Source: Sitta carolinensis (lineage: Eukaryota > Chordata > Aves > Passeriformes > Sittidae). Taken from it: a DNA stretch of 64,000 nt. Made by a program: the position numbers and the translations under genes. This document shows positions 23,601-36,760 of this stretch, piece after piece (position 1 is the first letter of the stretch; every line of letters starts with the position of its first letter). The notes beneath the pieces were generated by a model. It ran no database searches. It worked only from the letters and a program-made list of their open reading frames with translations, and was not told the DNA's origin. The stretch is from positions 13,169,501-13,233,500 of the forward strand of contig CM063290.1 of assembly GCA_032173965.1 (NCBI GenBank), read 5' to 3'.

Positions 23601-26600
23601 TTTTTAAAAATATCTAACAATTCATCTTGCCTTTAGGAAAATATTCATGAAGCAAAACTGGCAATAGAAAAATAATTATTTGAAAAACATTATATGAGGT
23701 GAGTTGTTGCTTCCCTACTGGATGCCACTTTAAATTGAGCTAATTTGTTTTACCAGTAGCTTAAGAAAACCCCAGCACAGCAGCATGACAATTATATCCA
23801 GGTGCAAGGACTTAATTCAACAAATTCTAGGTGGATCCTTCCAGTCAGCTCAGTGGGCCCCATCCTCAGCTGTGGCTAAGAACAGATGCCCTTGGAAAAA
23901 AAAAAGAAATACAGCTCTGTAATCACGATCCATTGAATCTTTGAACAGCGAAGCTGAAATGTGTCCAAAAAAATATAAATTATATTTTTATGTCCAGAGT
24001 ATCAATTGAAGCATGATTGAGAAACAAGAACATCTGAAGATATAAATCTGAGAAAACAGATGCTTTTTGTACTATTGTTACATTACAAATGTAAAAACAA
24101 TAGCTCATCTACGAAATATAAGAGTGTGGTTCACCAGTTCTCTAGGATTTAGAAGAGACACCTGAAAAATCAAAGTCAAACCTAGCATTACTGATTTGGC
24201 GAACACTTTAACAAAACAATCAAACTGTAGGACTTGCTGTTTTAATTGTTCTATGTCTTGACATAATAAAAGTTAAAACATCACCAAAGGCAAGAATTCC
24301 ACATAAACAAGCACCACATAGGTATTGATCATAATACAAAAAAATTAGATTTGTAGGGGGTCTTGATCCTTTAGGAGCCAATAACTGCGCGAGTATAATA
24401 ATTTTCAAGCTTTATTTTTGACAACCTACAGTAACACAGTAATGGTCTGTTCCTGGCTGAGGCAAAATATAGATTGAATTCAAACAGAAAGATACTTTTA
24501 TAATACTTCGTTTACATATCGTTTATTGCAACAGGTTAAGACCAGGAAACAATTTACATCTAAACCCACAATGTCATATGCTTATTTAATTGCTGAAATA
24601 CTCCCAGATGTGTACATGTTTTAATGATTTGTGCACAATATACAGTTACAGTCAATTATTGTATTAGCAGGAACAACAGCTAAAGTTCATAAATGCATTT
24701 TTATCAAAAATACTGCAGATGTGTATGAATGCCTAAATGGATAAAGATGGTATTTTCCAAAACTTAGCCTTATTTTGTTACCATTTTGTTATTGTCATCA
24801 TAATTCGTGTATTCCAATTTTTGAATAATATTGCAAAAGATGTTTTCTCTCCTACAATTTTTACAATTAGGAGTTTACAAAATAGATCCCAAAAATGCTG
24901 AATTTTGTGTTATTAAGAATTTCAACTTTAACTAACACTAATTAGAGGTATACCAGATGACTCTGATTAAACTAGTGGGCAGTGCTTATTCAGATTTAAT
25001 GTGAGCAATCTGGACATTTTGAAAAACAGCCAAGCTGGGCTCAAATAAAAACCTGCCAAAAATCCAAACTCTGAATTCAGTCAGGCATGTAAAACTGGTT
25101 CCCATGAACATTAAAAATAAAATTAAAATCAGTTGGAAGTCTTGGTTTCCTTCAAACGAAAGAACAACCTCCCATACCCTCAAGAAACATTTCTGCCCTG
25201 TACATGCTGCCCTTTCAAAGCCACCTCTCAGCACCCCGAGCAGAGCTGGGAAGGTGCAGCAGAGAGGTTACTGGTGCTGTGGAGTGAATCAGCTCTGACA
25301 TTGCTGGGTGCTGGGTTTCTAGGTGAGGGTGGAGGCAAATAGGAAGAGGGCAGCTGCCAGTTGAAACACATTTTCCAAGACTATCATCCAGAAATCGAGA
25401 GACATGCTTTTCACTAGCTTTTAATTTAAAACACACTGTACAGAGACATATCTTATTCATCTGAACCTTTGAACATCTGATGTAAGGTGAGATTTAGGAA
25501 TCAAACGTAGAGGGGCTGAGTTTTCTGCTGGTGTAAGATGACATAACCACTTCAGATAATGGACTTGTGGCTGCTTATACGCACATTTGGATTTTATAGA
25601 ATCCCCTTCTCCCATATTGTTCACTTGCAGTGCATGTTTTCTATTTATGCTGACATTAACGTGGAAAGAAAAATCAGAATCTAACCCACTGTGAGACAGT
25701 GTATCTTAACTAGTGCTCAAATGCAGCTAAATCCATCAATTTGGGTAAATTTAAGAACATAAAGGTCTCGGGTCAAAATTCAATGGGTATTCATCTCTTC
25801 TTTCACACATACCTCCAGAATTTGTGGTTTCAAAGATGAGAACTCTGATGATTTAAGAAAAGGGACACTTTTACACTGCCTATTGCCGTAGGGTGCAAAG
25901 TACAGAACTCCTCCAGGTGAGCGTATTTTCGAAAGCTGTATTTCTTTAACCCAGGATGCCTAAAGACAGGTAAGGACACTACAGATGTTAATCCAAACCA
26001 CTCTGGGCATATTAAAGTTTGCTAAAGTGAAAATGTGTTTTGCAAGGCCAAAGGGTTGAATATTTAAGATGCTTAAGATGTCTATTTCCTACTGGTGAAC
26101 AACCAAATTATTGGATTTCAACAAGGCTTCTAAACTGTGCTCTTTAAAAAAGAATCATGTTCTCAATCAGTTTTTTTAATCAGAGTTTTTTAAGCTCTAT
26201 TTTAAAAATAAATTGCTGCCTTGAACAAAAGAAAAAGTCTTGCTTTATTAAATATTAATTTTTAAGAAATGTTTGGTGTATGTTTTATGCTTTCTTTGAA
26301 TGGTAAGAGCATGTTAGTCTATGGGAGTCTCTCCACCTTTAAACCTTTTAATTCTGTATGCAAATATCAGTTCAAAATTGAACAGGCACAGGCAGGAAAT
26401 TTTTTCACCTGCAGTATTCTTTAACAAGTGAAATTGACGAAAAAGAAGTTAGGGATTGAGATTTTTAAACTCATTCTTATATGAAATTAAATTTAAGTTT
26501 TAATTCTGGTTTGCAAATTTATCTGTCAAATAAGAACACTTAACAATAAACTCATTTCTCTAAAATAGGTTTCTCAAAATATACATTGCTGGTGTAGGAT

Positions 26601-29600
26601 TCACTTTTTACTTATTACTGTATCAGCCTGTTGAGGAATGGTTTTGGAAATAAAAATTGAAAAATTATTAAAACTAGCAAACAAGATTAGAAAATAGGTT
26701 ACTCCATATTTTTTTTTATCAGTTTCTAAAATAATTTTAGCTATTCTTAACAGTGCAGTTTATTTTGCTTCCAACACTGTTCTTAGTATCTATTTTAGCC
26801 TATATTCCACAATGGATGATTATATCTATAATCATTATTGGTCACTGGTTATTAATTTATTTCAGAGTACATACCTCTGTGGGCAGTAATTACTGCATAG
26901 CCTTCAAAGAGATATCATTAACAAAATGAGAAGACAAAATATGTTAATTACTGTAAATGTTCTACTGGTTTCTCCCTGGAAAAAATACGCCTGGAGATTA
27001 AGATCATGTGTAATTTTTTCCTAGACAATATCATGTAACTTATAAGAATGAAAAAAAAGACTGTTACAGGGCCAGGAAAGAGGATGACTTCCAGCAATTT
27101 CAAATTTCATTTTAAAATCTTCCGACTACTTTCATGAATCAAAATGAAAACAAATATTTTGTTTACCTTCAAGTAAAAACTATTTTATGTCAAAGCGTGG
27201 TAGAACGAAGAGTTTTTCTGACTCTGTATTTACACACAGTCCACCACCACTGAATGCACCCACATGTAACATTAACTACTGATAGTGGGTTGGATAGTTA
27301 ATAAACCTTACAGGCCTTTGCAAAAGCTTTGCTGTTGGCAGAAGTCCTCGTGGGTTCCATAAACCAGTGGCTTTCACTGGTGAAAATACTGCTTGCCCAA
27401 AGTCAGTCAATATATTTTCCAGACCAAATTTTCAGCAAGCACTAAGATTTGATGAAAACACCACTTGAATCTGCTATGTGAAGTTTTGCTGTCCCACAGC
27501 TTGGAGTTCAGAGCTGGCAGTTTTCAAAAGGCTCAGAGCAAACTGGGTGAAGGAAACAAACCACTCAAGCAAAAAAACCCAAACCTAGGCTCATTACTTT
27601 TCTTGACTCATTTATTCTTAAATGCAAGACCTTTTAGACAATTTTCATTAAAAGATAGGGAACATATTTTTCTTGTTTTCCTTTAAGATACCATGGTGGT
27701 TTTGCTTCAGTTTCTCCTGGAACATTGTATGAATAGAATGTATGGAAACTGATTTAAATCTGAACCTTTCCCTGGTAAAACATATTCCCAAACAATCATC
27801 TAAAGAGTCTTTTCCTGCATAAGCAATGCCACCAATGTCCTGCACATGAACGTTTTTCATAGCCTGGTGCACAGACTTGCATATTCATGATCTATGAGGA
27901 AAAAAAAAAAATCTGCCTGAAGAAAGTGTGTGATTTGCATGGTGAGAAAGTCCTGAGAAAAAACAACATTGCCAGAGGTTCACCTCAGTCTGGTCATCGC
28001 CTTGACCATAAACTCTCCAGGGTTCCCCAGGAAGATTTTTATTTTTAATTTGTGTGGAGAATCGGACAGGGAGGTGATCTTTTACACACGATCGAGAGCA
28101 CATCAGCAGAGACAGGAAGGCAGAAGGTGACTTTGGATCTACAAGAATGCTCCAGCAAAAACTACAGAGTCATTCTAAATTTATATTTCTTGGACCACGA
28201 AGAAACTGAATGTGTGAATGCCTGTGGAAAAGAAAGCAAACAGAAAGCCTCATGATTGCTTACATGGGTGTGCAGGATTCATCTGAACCAACATTTGCCA
28301 GTGTGGTTTTTGAAGTATTTACCCAGCACTGTATGAGACAGCAGAGTGAATAAACTGAACTGAAACAATTATTTCCCATACAGCAAAAGTAAACACTCCA
28401 TGGATATCTGACTAGAAAACGTACTGTGGCATGGCAGAGTGGTTTTGTAGGCCATTGTGACTCCCTAAACGCCCTTAACAAATCCCTAAATTGGCTATTT
28501 AACAGTAACTGAGATAGATCAAAAATTTAACTTCATACTCAGAGTCCAACTTCCCTTCAGAACTGAGCAGATTAAGCCCCATCCGCTGGTGTCCTCTCTG
28601 ACAGCTCCACACTTGAGTGGATCATATTGACTAAACATCACAGGCTAGACAAATTCTTAGCTTTTGAAATAACTTGAGCTCAGTCTTTAAGCTCTCTGAC
28701 ATAGCAGTCAAAATTCCACTAACATGATTTACAGTCAAATTAAACATAAAAACATCATCATTAAAATAACCATGATAAGGTTAGAACCTAATTCCTCATA
28801 TAGAGCCAAATATATAAACATTTTGGTCTGAGGTGCCAGCCAGTACAGAAACATAACTACATACACTGTTATGTAGCGTGCATGAGTTGCAGGCTTTCAA
28901 TATTTTATGAAATATTCTCAATCCTCAGCTTGATTTGCTTTTCACCACATTCACAGTTATTCATGCACTTTATCTGTTGATGCTTTACTTTAAATGTAAA
29001 GTTCTAGTAATTTATCTGTTCATTTTCTAGAAGTAAGCTTACAGATCAGAATAAAGTATTTTGATTTTTAGAGTACTGAATAGCCAATAAAATCAATCTA
29101 TTTCAGTGAGAGCTCTAACACAACACTGTAAAAAAAAAAAAACTGTTTTGTACTTTTCCAAATAAAAAAAAAAAACAATTCCCTAACAAAAACGTTTTCT
29201 TCCAAAGTTTAATCAAAATGTGACTAGAAAATGTTATATTCCTATATATTCCTGCCTCACCACCTGGTATAACATTTAGGCCTGGAGTAGTATGAACTTA
29301 ATAATTCAAATACAGTCTTAATAGTCTGAAATCCTTTTAAAAATAGTGAGGTGGCCCTAAAGGTATTTTTCTCCTCTAGGGAGAAAAAAAAATCTTCAAA
29401 CAAAAAGCAAGCGCCTTAAATACATGCTTAATATCCCAAATTATCTCTTAACAAATATGTCAACAATACCTTGATTCATGTTCTATGCATCTGGTGAAAA
29501 CATGTCTTTTCTCCAGTTATACTTTGTCAAAAAGTCCAGTCCTTTTTATATGATTATTAAGGAGGAATGACCAGATTTAGCAATAAATTGCTTCTTCCTT

Positions 29601-29720
29601 CCTTATACCCCAGATCTCTCCCCATTTTAAATAGGTGAAGTAGAACATACTAAAATGCTTGTGGATATTTTCAGCTGGAAAAAGTTGTCAAAATAATAAA
29701 ATACTCACTTCTTGCAAGCA
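20640..29720. other. AT-rich non-coding stretch
   Basis: No supported gene. It includes a very AT-rich block at 23410-23720 and another at 26140-27000, and A13 and A12 runs at 29130-29142 and 29164-29175. GC is modestly raised at 22190-22480 and 25190-25350, with spurious frames on both strands. A frame of 120 codons at 21803-22165 has no recognisable domain. A TATA-like tataaaaagg lies just before it, but without further support I do not call a gene. Confidence 0.5.
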
Positions 29721-29724
29721 TTTT

Positions 29725-29810
29725 TCATCAAAGCATTTTACAGGTGGTTTCATCATTCCCACTTCCTCTAATAGAGGAACCAAGATGCGGATATGATAAA
29801 GATGACAAGC
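29725..29810 (+). repeat. Possible MIR/CORE-SINE-like fragment
   Basis: aagcattttacaggtgg followed by catcattccc and a diverged 'aagatgacaagcttac.ggtc' resembles the 'aaagcgctttacaaaggtgg...atcattatcccc...gaggttaagtgacttgcc' order of MIR-related SINEs found in amniotes. The match is short and diverged. Confidence 0.3.
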
Positions 29811-30282
29811 TTACAGGTCTACATCAATGTACACTAGCTGAGAATCTCAAATACTCTTTAAATTTCCTAACTAAAAGCATAAGTAGGAATCATCAAATGA
29901 GAATGAGTGCTAAGACAATGTCCACGTATACAGGATTTGAGCCAAGTATCACGAAGAATATGATTGAAGTCAGGGAAGCCTGTCCTGGGGAATGCAAAGA
30001 CAGGAAGAGAGAGCATCTTCCATGGGGCTCTTTTTATGAGTGATGAAGATGAGTCCTGGTTCTGATCTACCCTCAGCATGAGGAACACAGATGACAGCTT
30101 GCTACTACTCCCTCAAAAAGAGTCAGATGTTTTCTGCCCTCTCCAATAGTGTCCAGCTTATTGGAAGGATGTTCTAAAGTCTCTGTTTTCTAGCAGATTA
30201 CATTTTGCAGTTCTCTTCAGATTTCCACAGCCAAAGCCAAGCATCAAACTTCTCAGCAGCAGTTATCATCACAGTAGCTGTG

Positions 30283-30302
30283 ATGAGGCACAATGAGGCA
30301 CT
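30283..30302 (+). repeat. 10-bp tandem duplication
   Basis: atgaggcaca is followed directly by atgaggcact, two near-identical 10-base units. This is probably replication slippage. Confidence 0.6.
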
Positions 30303-30454
30303 ACTTTAGTGTGCTGCATTTTTATACTCTTGTCTGTGCTTTGGAACACTGGGAAAATACCTGAAAAATTATCTTGACTCTGTTTCCTTCCTGGTGAAAT
30401 CAAGAGGTATTACATCATCTTTCCCCATTTCTTAGCATATAAATTCCTTTCAAG

Positions 30455-30715
30455 TTCCTTCAATGGCTTCCCCTTCACCTTTTGTATCATATTCTAGTAT
30501 TTCATCTTTACTTCAAGGCATCACACTCTACCAGTCCTTCCTGTGTGTCAGCTCTCCTTTCCTCATAGTAAACCTCCTGCTGGCTGTGCTCTTCTCACAC
30601 CTCTCTTCCTAATGCTTCTTCATAACCTTCCCTCATGATTTTTCTTAAATGCTGCCACTTTTACACAGAAATCCCTTCCAGCTCCTGAGCACCAACTACT
30701 CTTTTCCACTGCACT
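30455..30715 (+). repeat. Possible L2-type LINE 3' end, very diverged
   Basis: The segment starts with caatggcttcccc, passes through a 'tcaaggcatcacactctaccag' like block, and ends with a pyrimidine-rich 'ccttccctcatgatttttcttaaatgctgcca' block. The order recalls the L2 3' end ('caatggctccccatt', 'ggcattcaaggcc', 'ctccttaaatgccacc'). Sequence identity is low and the pyrimidine bias makes chance similarity possible. Confidence 0.3.
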
Positions 30716-31009
30716 ATTTCTATACAATACCTCTTTTCAAAACTTTAAAAGTTTTAAATGTATACTACAGAAAGATATTTGGGGGTTTGTCTTGGTGAAA
30801 ACTGGATTTGATATACAGTTTAAGACTATCATGGAAACTACAGAACTCACAAAATATGCTGAAAATGAAAGAGAATATCAACATAATACTTTAGGAAAAA
30901 GAACCAAATAACTGAGGGTGCTGCATTACTAACATGCAGATTATAGTAAAATATTTGTTGGGGAAAACTGTGTTTGCTCTATGTCTAAACAAGCATTGGT
31001 TTTGAGGCA

Positions 31010-31560
31010 GTCAACGTCACTTGGAGAGGAAGTCTTTGGTTATGATAGTACCATGAAAATATCAGTCAGGTATTTGTTAACATTAAGGTCATTCACACAT
31101 AAGGAACAGAAAATAAAAATATAATCATGTATTCTTTCATTGTACAAATCCATGCTTCTCCTACATTTTGTAAACTGCGGTTAATCATAAGATCTCCACC
31201 TGGAAAAATGTCTTAGAACTGGAAAATAGGCAGAGAAGAGCAATAAAGGTGAATGGTTTCTTTACAAGGAGTGACTCAGTCAGTTAAGACTTTTTATCCT
31301 GGAAAAGAGATAGCTTAGGAGAAAAATTATGAAGGACCACAACAACCATGAGATAGAGATGAATTGCTCTTTCCTTTTTTCAGTACAGGACATGGTGGCC
31401 AAAAGAAGCCAGCTGATCCCAATTCAAAACAAACAAGCAGTCCTTCATTCATATGTAGCAAAATTATGTAAATCCTTGCCAAATGATGTGGCAGAAACAA
31501 AACTTTTCTGGGTTCAAGGGCAGGCTTAATGAGTACTTAAAAAGAGAACTAGAGAGAGTT
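31010..31560 (+). repeat. Old CR1-type (L3-like) LINE, 3' end
   Basis: A non-LTR retrotransposon relic in plus orientation. The part at 31128-31245 matches the nucleotide pattern coding the end of a CR1/L3 reverse transcriptase ('LY.SMVRPHLEYC..' to 'LE..QRRA'): ttgtacaaatccatg, then aactgcggttaatc, then agaactggaaaat and cagagaagagcaataaagg. It continues with ctggaaaagagatagctta (31298-31316), ttcaaaacaaacaa (31422-31435), tccttgccaaatgatgtgg (31473-31491) and tgggttcaaggg (31510-31521), all in the order of the element's 3' region. Substitutions and small indels are frequent and no intact frame or 3' repeat tail remains. It is an ancient, 5'-truncated insertion. Sequence before 31075 is only weakly similar. 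Confidence 0.8.
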
Positions 31561-34500
31561 AGTAAACAGACAAGCCACAGTGGTCTTAAAGTCCCTGAGC
31601 CAGAATAGTTGAAAGCCAGAAAAATACTCAGTGGACAGATTTTACAGATTTGCCTTGAGTGTGCTATATAGTCTTCCCTTGACAACCAATTTTGGCCACA
31701 GTTACAAAAACAGTAATGTTAGACAAGCCCTCATCTGCACTACTGCAGTTGCTCTTATGAAATTATTTCTGAGCATTATAAAAAATACTCAAGACACTTC
31801 ATGTTTCTGAGCAATGCAATGTCTTGAAACAGCATTAGCACAAAGGGAGAAAGAGGGTGATGTTACACTGGGCTCTGCTATGAGCCAAGAGTGACTGAGA
31901 TTTTAATAGCAGGAGGCAAACTGAATATAAGTCGGTTTAGAGATAATCTCACATGTACAAGACTGCTTATCTAAACCATTCCTGTATGTTAGATCCAATT
32001 TAGGTTTTACACAGTATAAAGCTGACTGGTGCTCTCTCAATTTTATAATAGGTTATTCCTGGGATCATTCAGAAACACACTGAATGTAGGTGAACAATCC
32101 CTTGGTTTAAGGGAGAGCTGAAGAGCTGAGAGGGAGGTTCTGAGTCTCTGCTTACCCTGTGTCCTCAAACATTCCTGGGAGACTGCAGTGGAGTAAGGTG
32201 CTGTCAGTGACCTCTTGAAAATCTTGGCCAATAAAAAAACACAGGCTGCCATCAACAGCCACATCACTTCTCAGTGTTCTGTTTGACACTTAAGTGAACA
32301 AGTACCATCTCCTTTCTTGTTGCATACAGCAGCAGAGCAACCTATCAGGGATTAATAAAGAATAATCCAGCAATAAATTATAGCCAGAGGATCTGGAACA
32401 GATTTCATGGGCTGATGAGACTTTGACTAACATACGGCACTCACAACACTTGGAACATCTCCTGTGTCAATGATTAACACTTCGCTGAGCATTCTGAATA
32501 CATAAGGTATTTCATAGGCAGTAGCTGACCTTAATGAGGGCAAAAGATAAGTGAGCCTTTCAAATCTTAGGGGGAAAATGGTCTGAGAACACTTCAACCA
32601 TGACAATATCCTGAGTCAACACATTGTGTCTATAGAAGCAGGATTCTACAAAAATCCCTTCTGAAAGGTTTCAAACTACCAGTGAAAGCCAAGTTTTATA
32701 CTTGTCTTGGAGTGTGTGTGTGCTGCCCAGAGAAGATGCACACACGTCCAGGCCTTCACTCCAATAAGATTTGGGAGCACGCCTGCCATGTTAAAGGATG
32801 TGCTAACTGGAGGCCATGGAAGTGTGGCACAACACAGCAACCTCTGATTGCCCTGCAGAACATGCAGGTGAGGCTCGTGGCTCTTTTCTAGACTTGTGCA
32901 AAGCATCCCAGAGGCCCTTATTATCTATATAAGCAGTGTATAATTGCTAAAATGAGGGGCTAGACATAAATGTAAACTTTTATTCTTCAGATACAACATG
33001 CTATTTAGATAGACATTGCTGAAAGAAGCCTGTGTTATCCTCTCTGGATTCACATTTCAACTACAGCAGTTAGTGCCAGAGGAGGAGCAAGTGGATGTAA
33101 ATAGTGCTTTAAATATATAAACTATTTCTAGCGTAGGTTAGAAATAGAATATGTTACAACTAAACATATTGTAATATTCAAAATAAGGTGCTGCCAGGTA
33201 TTAGTGTCTTATATTTTTGTAAAATTTCTTACCCTGAATAAAGCCTGTTTCCTCAGGTAAATTACTGTGCTTAGACCTCACAAACCTCAAGGCAGATGAA
33301 GGTGAGGAAGAAACTTCTCTCACTACAGCTGAGGAAGGAAAAATCATGCTGAGGATCAACTCAAAATAGAGTCAAAGCTGGCTCTTACAGAACATGTTAC
33401 AATACCACTGCTGTCCCTGTAGAACAAGTTGCAGATTTCTGACAATTCTCTGATTCAGAGAAAAAGAAGGGAAAGCCACCCAGAGGATAAGCCAGGCCTT
33501 GATAAACCCTGCTGTTAAAAGCAGGCAAGTGTCCAGGGAGAGTAAACAATCTTTCTACTGCACTCAACTGAACAGAAAACAGGTACACTGCAGAGCTGAA
33601 AGCCAAGACTACCTTAGATCTCACCCGCCTGTATACATAGACAAGAAGATTTCCTCCAGCATCCCACACACTGTGGGATTATTCCTCACTCCTGCCCACA
33701 CCCATCCACTCATCCTCATCTGCTGCAATTGGCTGAGGCACCTCTTCCATCCTCTGATGCCACTTCAGTTCAAGCATTCTTGCTGCCCTATCTTTAGAGT
33801 CAAGGAAGAGATCCATTAAAAGTTAGGAAAATAAAGTATTAGAAAAATAGAAAGAGTATTCTTTTTCTCAAGCACAGGTTAAAAAAAAAAAAAAACTAAA
33901 CAAACAAACAAAAAAAATCCTCATTTCTTCCTTTGGCATTTAGAAGAAAATAACATTAAGTATTTACTCATCAAGTCATTCCTGCATAGGTCTTCTCACG
34001 GCTACAATACCCACCCTAAATTACCTCCTCCTCCCTTAATCACAGCAGGATTTAGTCACCCTGTGGTACCCCTCTTTATAGACTGGTGGGTGAATCAATT
34101 AAATCCCCACAGCTGGCTACCCTGAAAATCCCTGCACTCAGTTCAAGCAGCTGTGGACCTCCTCTAGCAGAAGGGAAATCATTAACTCCTTCCCAACCAT
34201 GTCCCGGACATCGGTTTTATAATTTATTTCATACACCATAATCACCAATCAAACACTCAAAGCCCTCTGAAAGCTGAAAAATACCCAAAACGCTATGCTA
34301 CCTCTGATTATTTTTTTTTTACTGCAGAGACCTAGTCTATTAATTTCCATTAAGAAACTAAACTTGATAAATAGATAACATTATAAAAAGAAAATGTAAT
34401 TAGTGTGTAGCCTTGGTAGATGCAAACTTACTGGTACCCAGGAATAATAGCAGTTTATATGAAAACTAGAATGTTACCATAATTATGAAAATGAATGTAT

Positions 34501-35170
34501 AATTTATGCACATAATGTGGAAAATATGCAAGGTGTGTAGAGGATATGATTATATTGCATTTTCTTGTTTCTATTGATAGATGATAAATCTTTAGAATAT
34601 GTTGAATCTATGCATTATTCTGCATGATTTTTGGATGCCCATGATTTCTGATAAAGTTTTTTTTTTCTTTTGTTTTTAATTAAACTCCATTTTACAACAG
34701 CAGCCCTTCGTCTGCTTTATTATGCCAAAGAAGCATATGGAAATATAAACTCTGAGATGTTACTGATTTATTTTGATGTTGGAGCATTTTGCTCTTGTGT
34801 AAACATTTCTTGTGACATGAATATGGATAGTTTCAAATCTTGGAAGAGTTCATTACTAAAGGTAGCATATGTTTTTGACTCCTGAACCATGAGGGAAATG
34901 AGAACACCCAGCTTGCCAAACAGTAAATTGTAAACAGTTGGTACACCCCTAAGCAAAAGACTGAAATAATTACTGTATCTGTGTTTTAGAGTAGCCAGCT
35001 CATTTTTATGTCTCATTTTTGTTTGGTTCTTTTTTTTTTCATTTTGCTGATTTAATGTTTTTCTGCAAGGTTTGTAGATGCAGTCTAAATATACACTTAG
35101 GGCCTGCAGCATCATGATTCTGAGTGTGCAGATGTCAGCGTGGATTCATGGATTCCCAGATACCCTACGA
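31561..35170. other. Non-coding stretch
   Basis: No gene is recognised. Landmarks are a short TG run at 32711-32720, A15 at 33881-33895 followed by a (CAAA)n tract to about 33917, and a T-rich run near 34657-34666. Frames of up to 115 codons (34768-35115, minus) look random. Confidence 0.5.
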
Positions 35171-35175
35171 CCACA

Positions 35176-35183
35176 TATAAAAG
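35176..35183 (+). promoter_or_regulatory. Candidate TATA box
   Basis: TATAAAAG within ccacatataaaagcc. A start site would be expected about 30 bases downstream, where agtcagct offers an initiator-like A near 35203. A 62-codon frame begins at 35239, only about 35 bases further, but it has no recognisable product. TATA boxes occur by chance in AT-rich DNA. The nearby DR5 element at 35454 is what makes this one worth listing. Confidence 0.25.
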
Positions 35184-35453
35184 CCTGGCTGAAAGAGGCA
35201 GTCAGCTGTTTTGCTTCCAGACCTAGTCATAAAATACAATGGATTTTTTAACCTGGACTCCATTTTGCGCAGTACCAGGATTCTCCAGGCCATCGAGGAG
35301 TTCTGAATACTTTCATCACTTTGATCACGAGAAGCAGAGACCCCTCATGCACCAGTCTACCTATTTGCATCTAGATAACTGTATTTGCTTATTACAGGTA
35401 TTGTCTTGTTGGGGGCAAACCAGATAGTTCATGAGCTGGTCCTGCCAAGGACA

Positions 35454-35470
35454 AGGTCAAGGAGAGGTCA
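35454..35470 (+). promoter_or_regulatory. Perfect DR5 nuclear-receptor element (RARE type)
   Basis: AGGTCA (35454-35459), a 5-base spacer aggag, then AGGTCA (35465-35470): two exact consensus half-sites in direct repeat with five-base spacing. This is the classical retinoic-acid response element arrangement bound by RXR-RAR heterodimers. Twelve fixed positions make a chance occurrence in 64 kb unlikely (well under one expected). It lies about 275 bases downstream of a TATA box. Confidence 0.6.
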
Positions 35471-35721
35471 AGAAGAACGTGTAGGATAAGTGATGTATTT
35501 TAATCTAATATGCCAAACCTAAATCAGAAAACATCTGTGAATCCCGAATTCTGTCACATTACTCAGTACACAGCCAGAGCTGAATGTCATGAATGCTCAT
35601 TTTGTGCCCCACCTATACATTTTTACTGTGACTTTGCAAGAAGCCTGGCATTCTCATGCCCCTGCCTCTCTTGAAGCTTCCCATACAAATGTTAGAAGTG
35701 TTGCCCGCTGTTGTGGCAGCA

Positions 35722-35734
35722 AGGTCCAAGGTCA
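35722..35734 (+). promoter_or_regulatory. DR1-like nuclear-receptor element
   Basis: AGGTCC, one spacer base, AGGTCA: 11 of 12 half-site positions match the DR1 arrangement used by RXR homodimers, PPAR-RXR, HNF4 and COUP-TF. It lies about 250 bases from the DR5 element. A further half-site (gggtcacc) is at 35750-35757. Confidence 0.4.
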
Positions 35735-35807
35735 TGCTCTCGTGTGTGCAGGGTCACCTCCAGACATGCAAATAATGTCCTGGAGATATCCCTTTCCTTT
35801 ATAAGAC

Positions 35808-35824
35808 AAAAAAAAAAAAAAAAA
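35808..35824 (+). repeat. A17 homopolymer run
   Basis: Seventeen consecutive A. No polyadenylation signal or retrocopy is recognised just upstream, so this is annotated as a simple repeat only. Confidence 0.8.
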
Positions 35825-35936
35825 TAGAAAGACACACAGGTAGTTCTTTAGAGACACATAAAATATCACAGCTTTTAAATGTCTGCTGCCCTTCTTCCCC
35901 TTACTAACATTTTTTTTTGTTCCTGCTGGAACACCA

Positions 35937-35953
35937 GCCTGGAATGTCCAGGC
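35937..35953. repeat. Small hairpin
   Basis: gcctgga and tccaggc are perfect 7-base inverted arms around a 3-base loop. No terminator or RNA role is implied in a vertebrate context. Confidence 0.5.
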
Positions 35954-36637
35954 TAAAGGATGGGGTTTGGGTATGTTCACTCTGTCCTGGTGCCTCCTTG
36001 GACTCTAGGCAAAAAATACTCATCTATGACTCAGTTACCATGCTTGATTTCCCTTCTATCCTGCAAGTAAAAATAAAAAGGTATTTCACAGATTTTCTGG
36101 TAGTTTACTGCTTCAGACACTTTTTGGGATTTGTGGCCAAATCATCCCTAACATACCTGGCTTGGATTAGAGACTTCAACTTGCATTTTCACCACCCCAA
36201 GCTGGTTTTCTAACTACCAAATGAGCCAGGTAACACCTACTTCTCTGCCTCCATGTTCCCTAAATCTCTGTCTTACACATCCTCTGAATACAGGCACACC
36301 TTTAAACCCTAGGTTCTCATGGCAGTGGGGCGCCTAATTTAAAACTCTCACTTCAGGGTTTACAGGCTACCAACCATAGATGAGTTTTTCCATGGTTTTC
36401 CATATACACAGTAGAATGTTGGTGCTCCTTGCAAAACGCATTATCTAAGCATTTGGGTAGAGCTGAAATAGTGAATGTAGATGAAGAACAAGTACAGCTT
36501 TAAAGGTAAGAGAGAAAGCAGCCCAGTCACCCAGTTGCAGCCCCATTTTAGGACTGCTTATAAGTTGCATCCAGCACTCCAGATAAATCTGTCCTGGATG
36601 TCACTATTTAAAGATCTTAGGTGCTTATCTGTCTTTG

Positions 36638-36760
36638 GGAATCTGGGTCAAGTGATTTGCCTAGGTCCATGCAGCAGGTTGGCAGCACAGCCAGGATTAG
36701 GAATCCTGGGTCCTGAGTCATGGGTTATTGCTCTCTCCAGGGCATGGCACTACCTCCCCA
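36638..36760 (+). repeat. MIR/CORE-SINE-like relic
   Basis: ggtcaagtgatttgcctaggtcc, then cagcaggttggcagcacagccaggatt, then cctgggtcctgagtc and ggcatggcactacctcc follow the characteristic order 'ttaagtgacttgcccaaggtcacacagc...gtggcagagc.aggat..aacccaggtctcctgagtccc...cactacctccc' of MIR-related SINEs in amniotes. Plus orientation. It lies inside an open frame of 162 codons (36481-36969), which is therefore judged spurious. Confidence 0.65.

Noticed and set aside
35239..35427. 62-codon frame downstream of the TATA box
   Set aside because: No signal peptide, domain or codon pattern suggesting a real product. The promoter-like context alone does not support a coding call.
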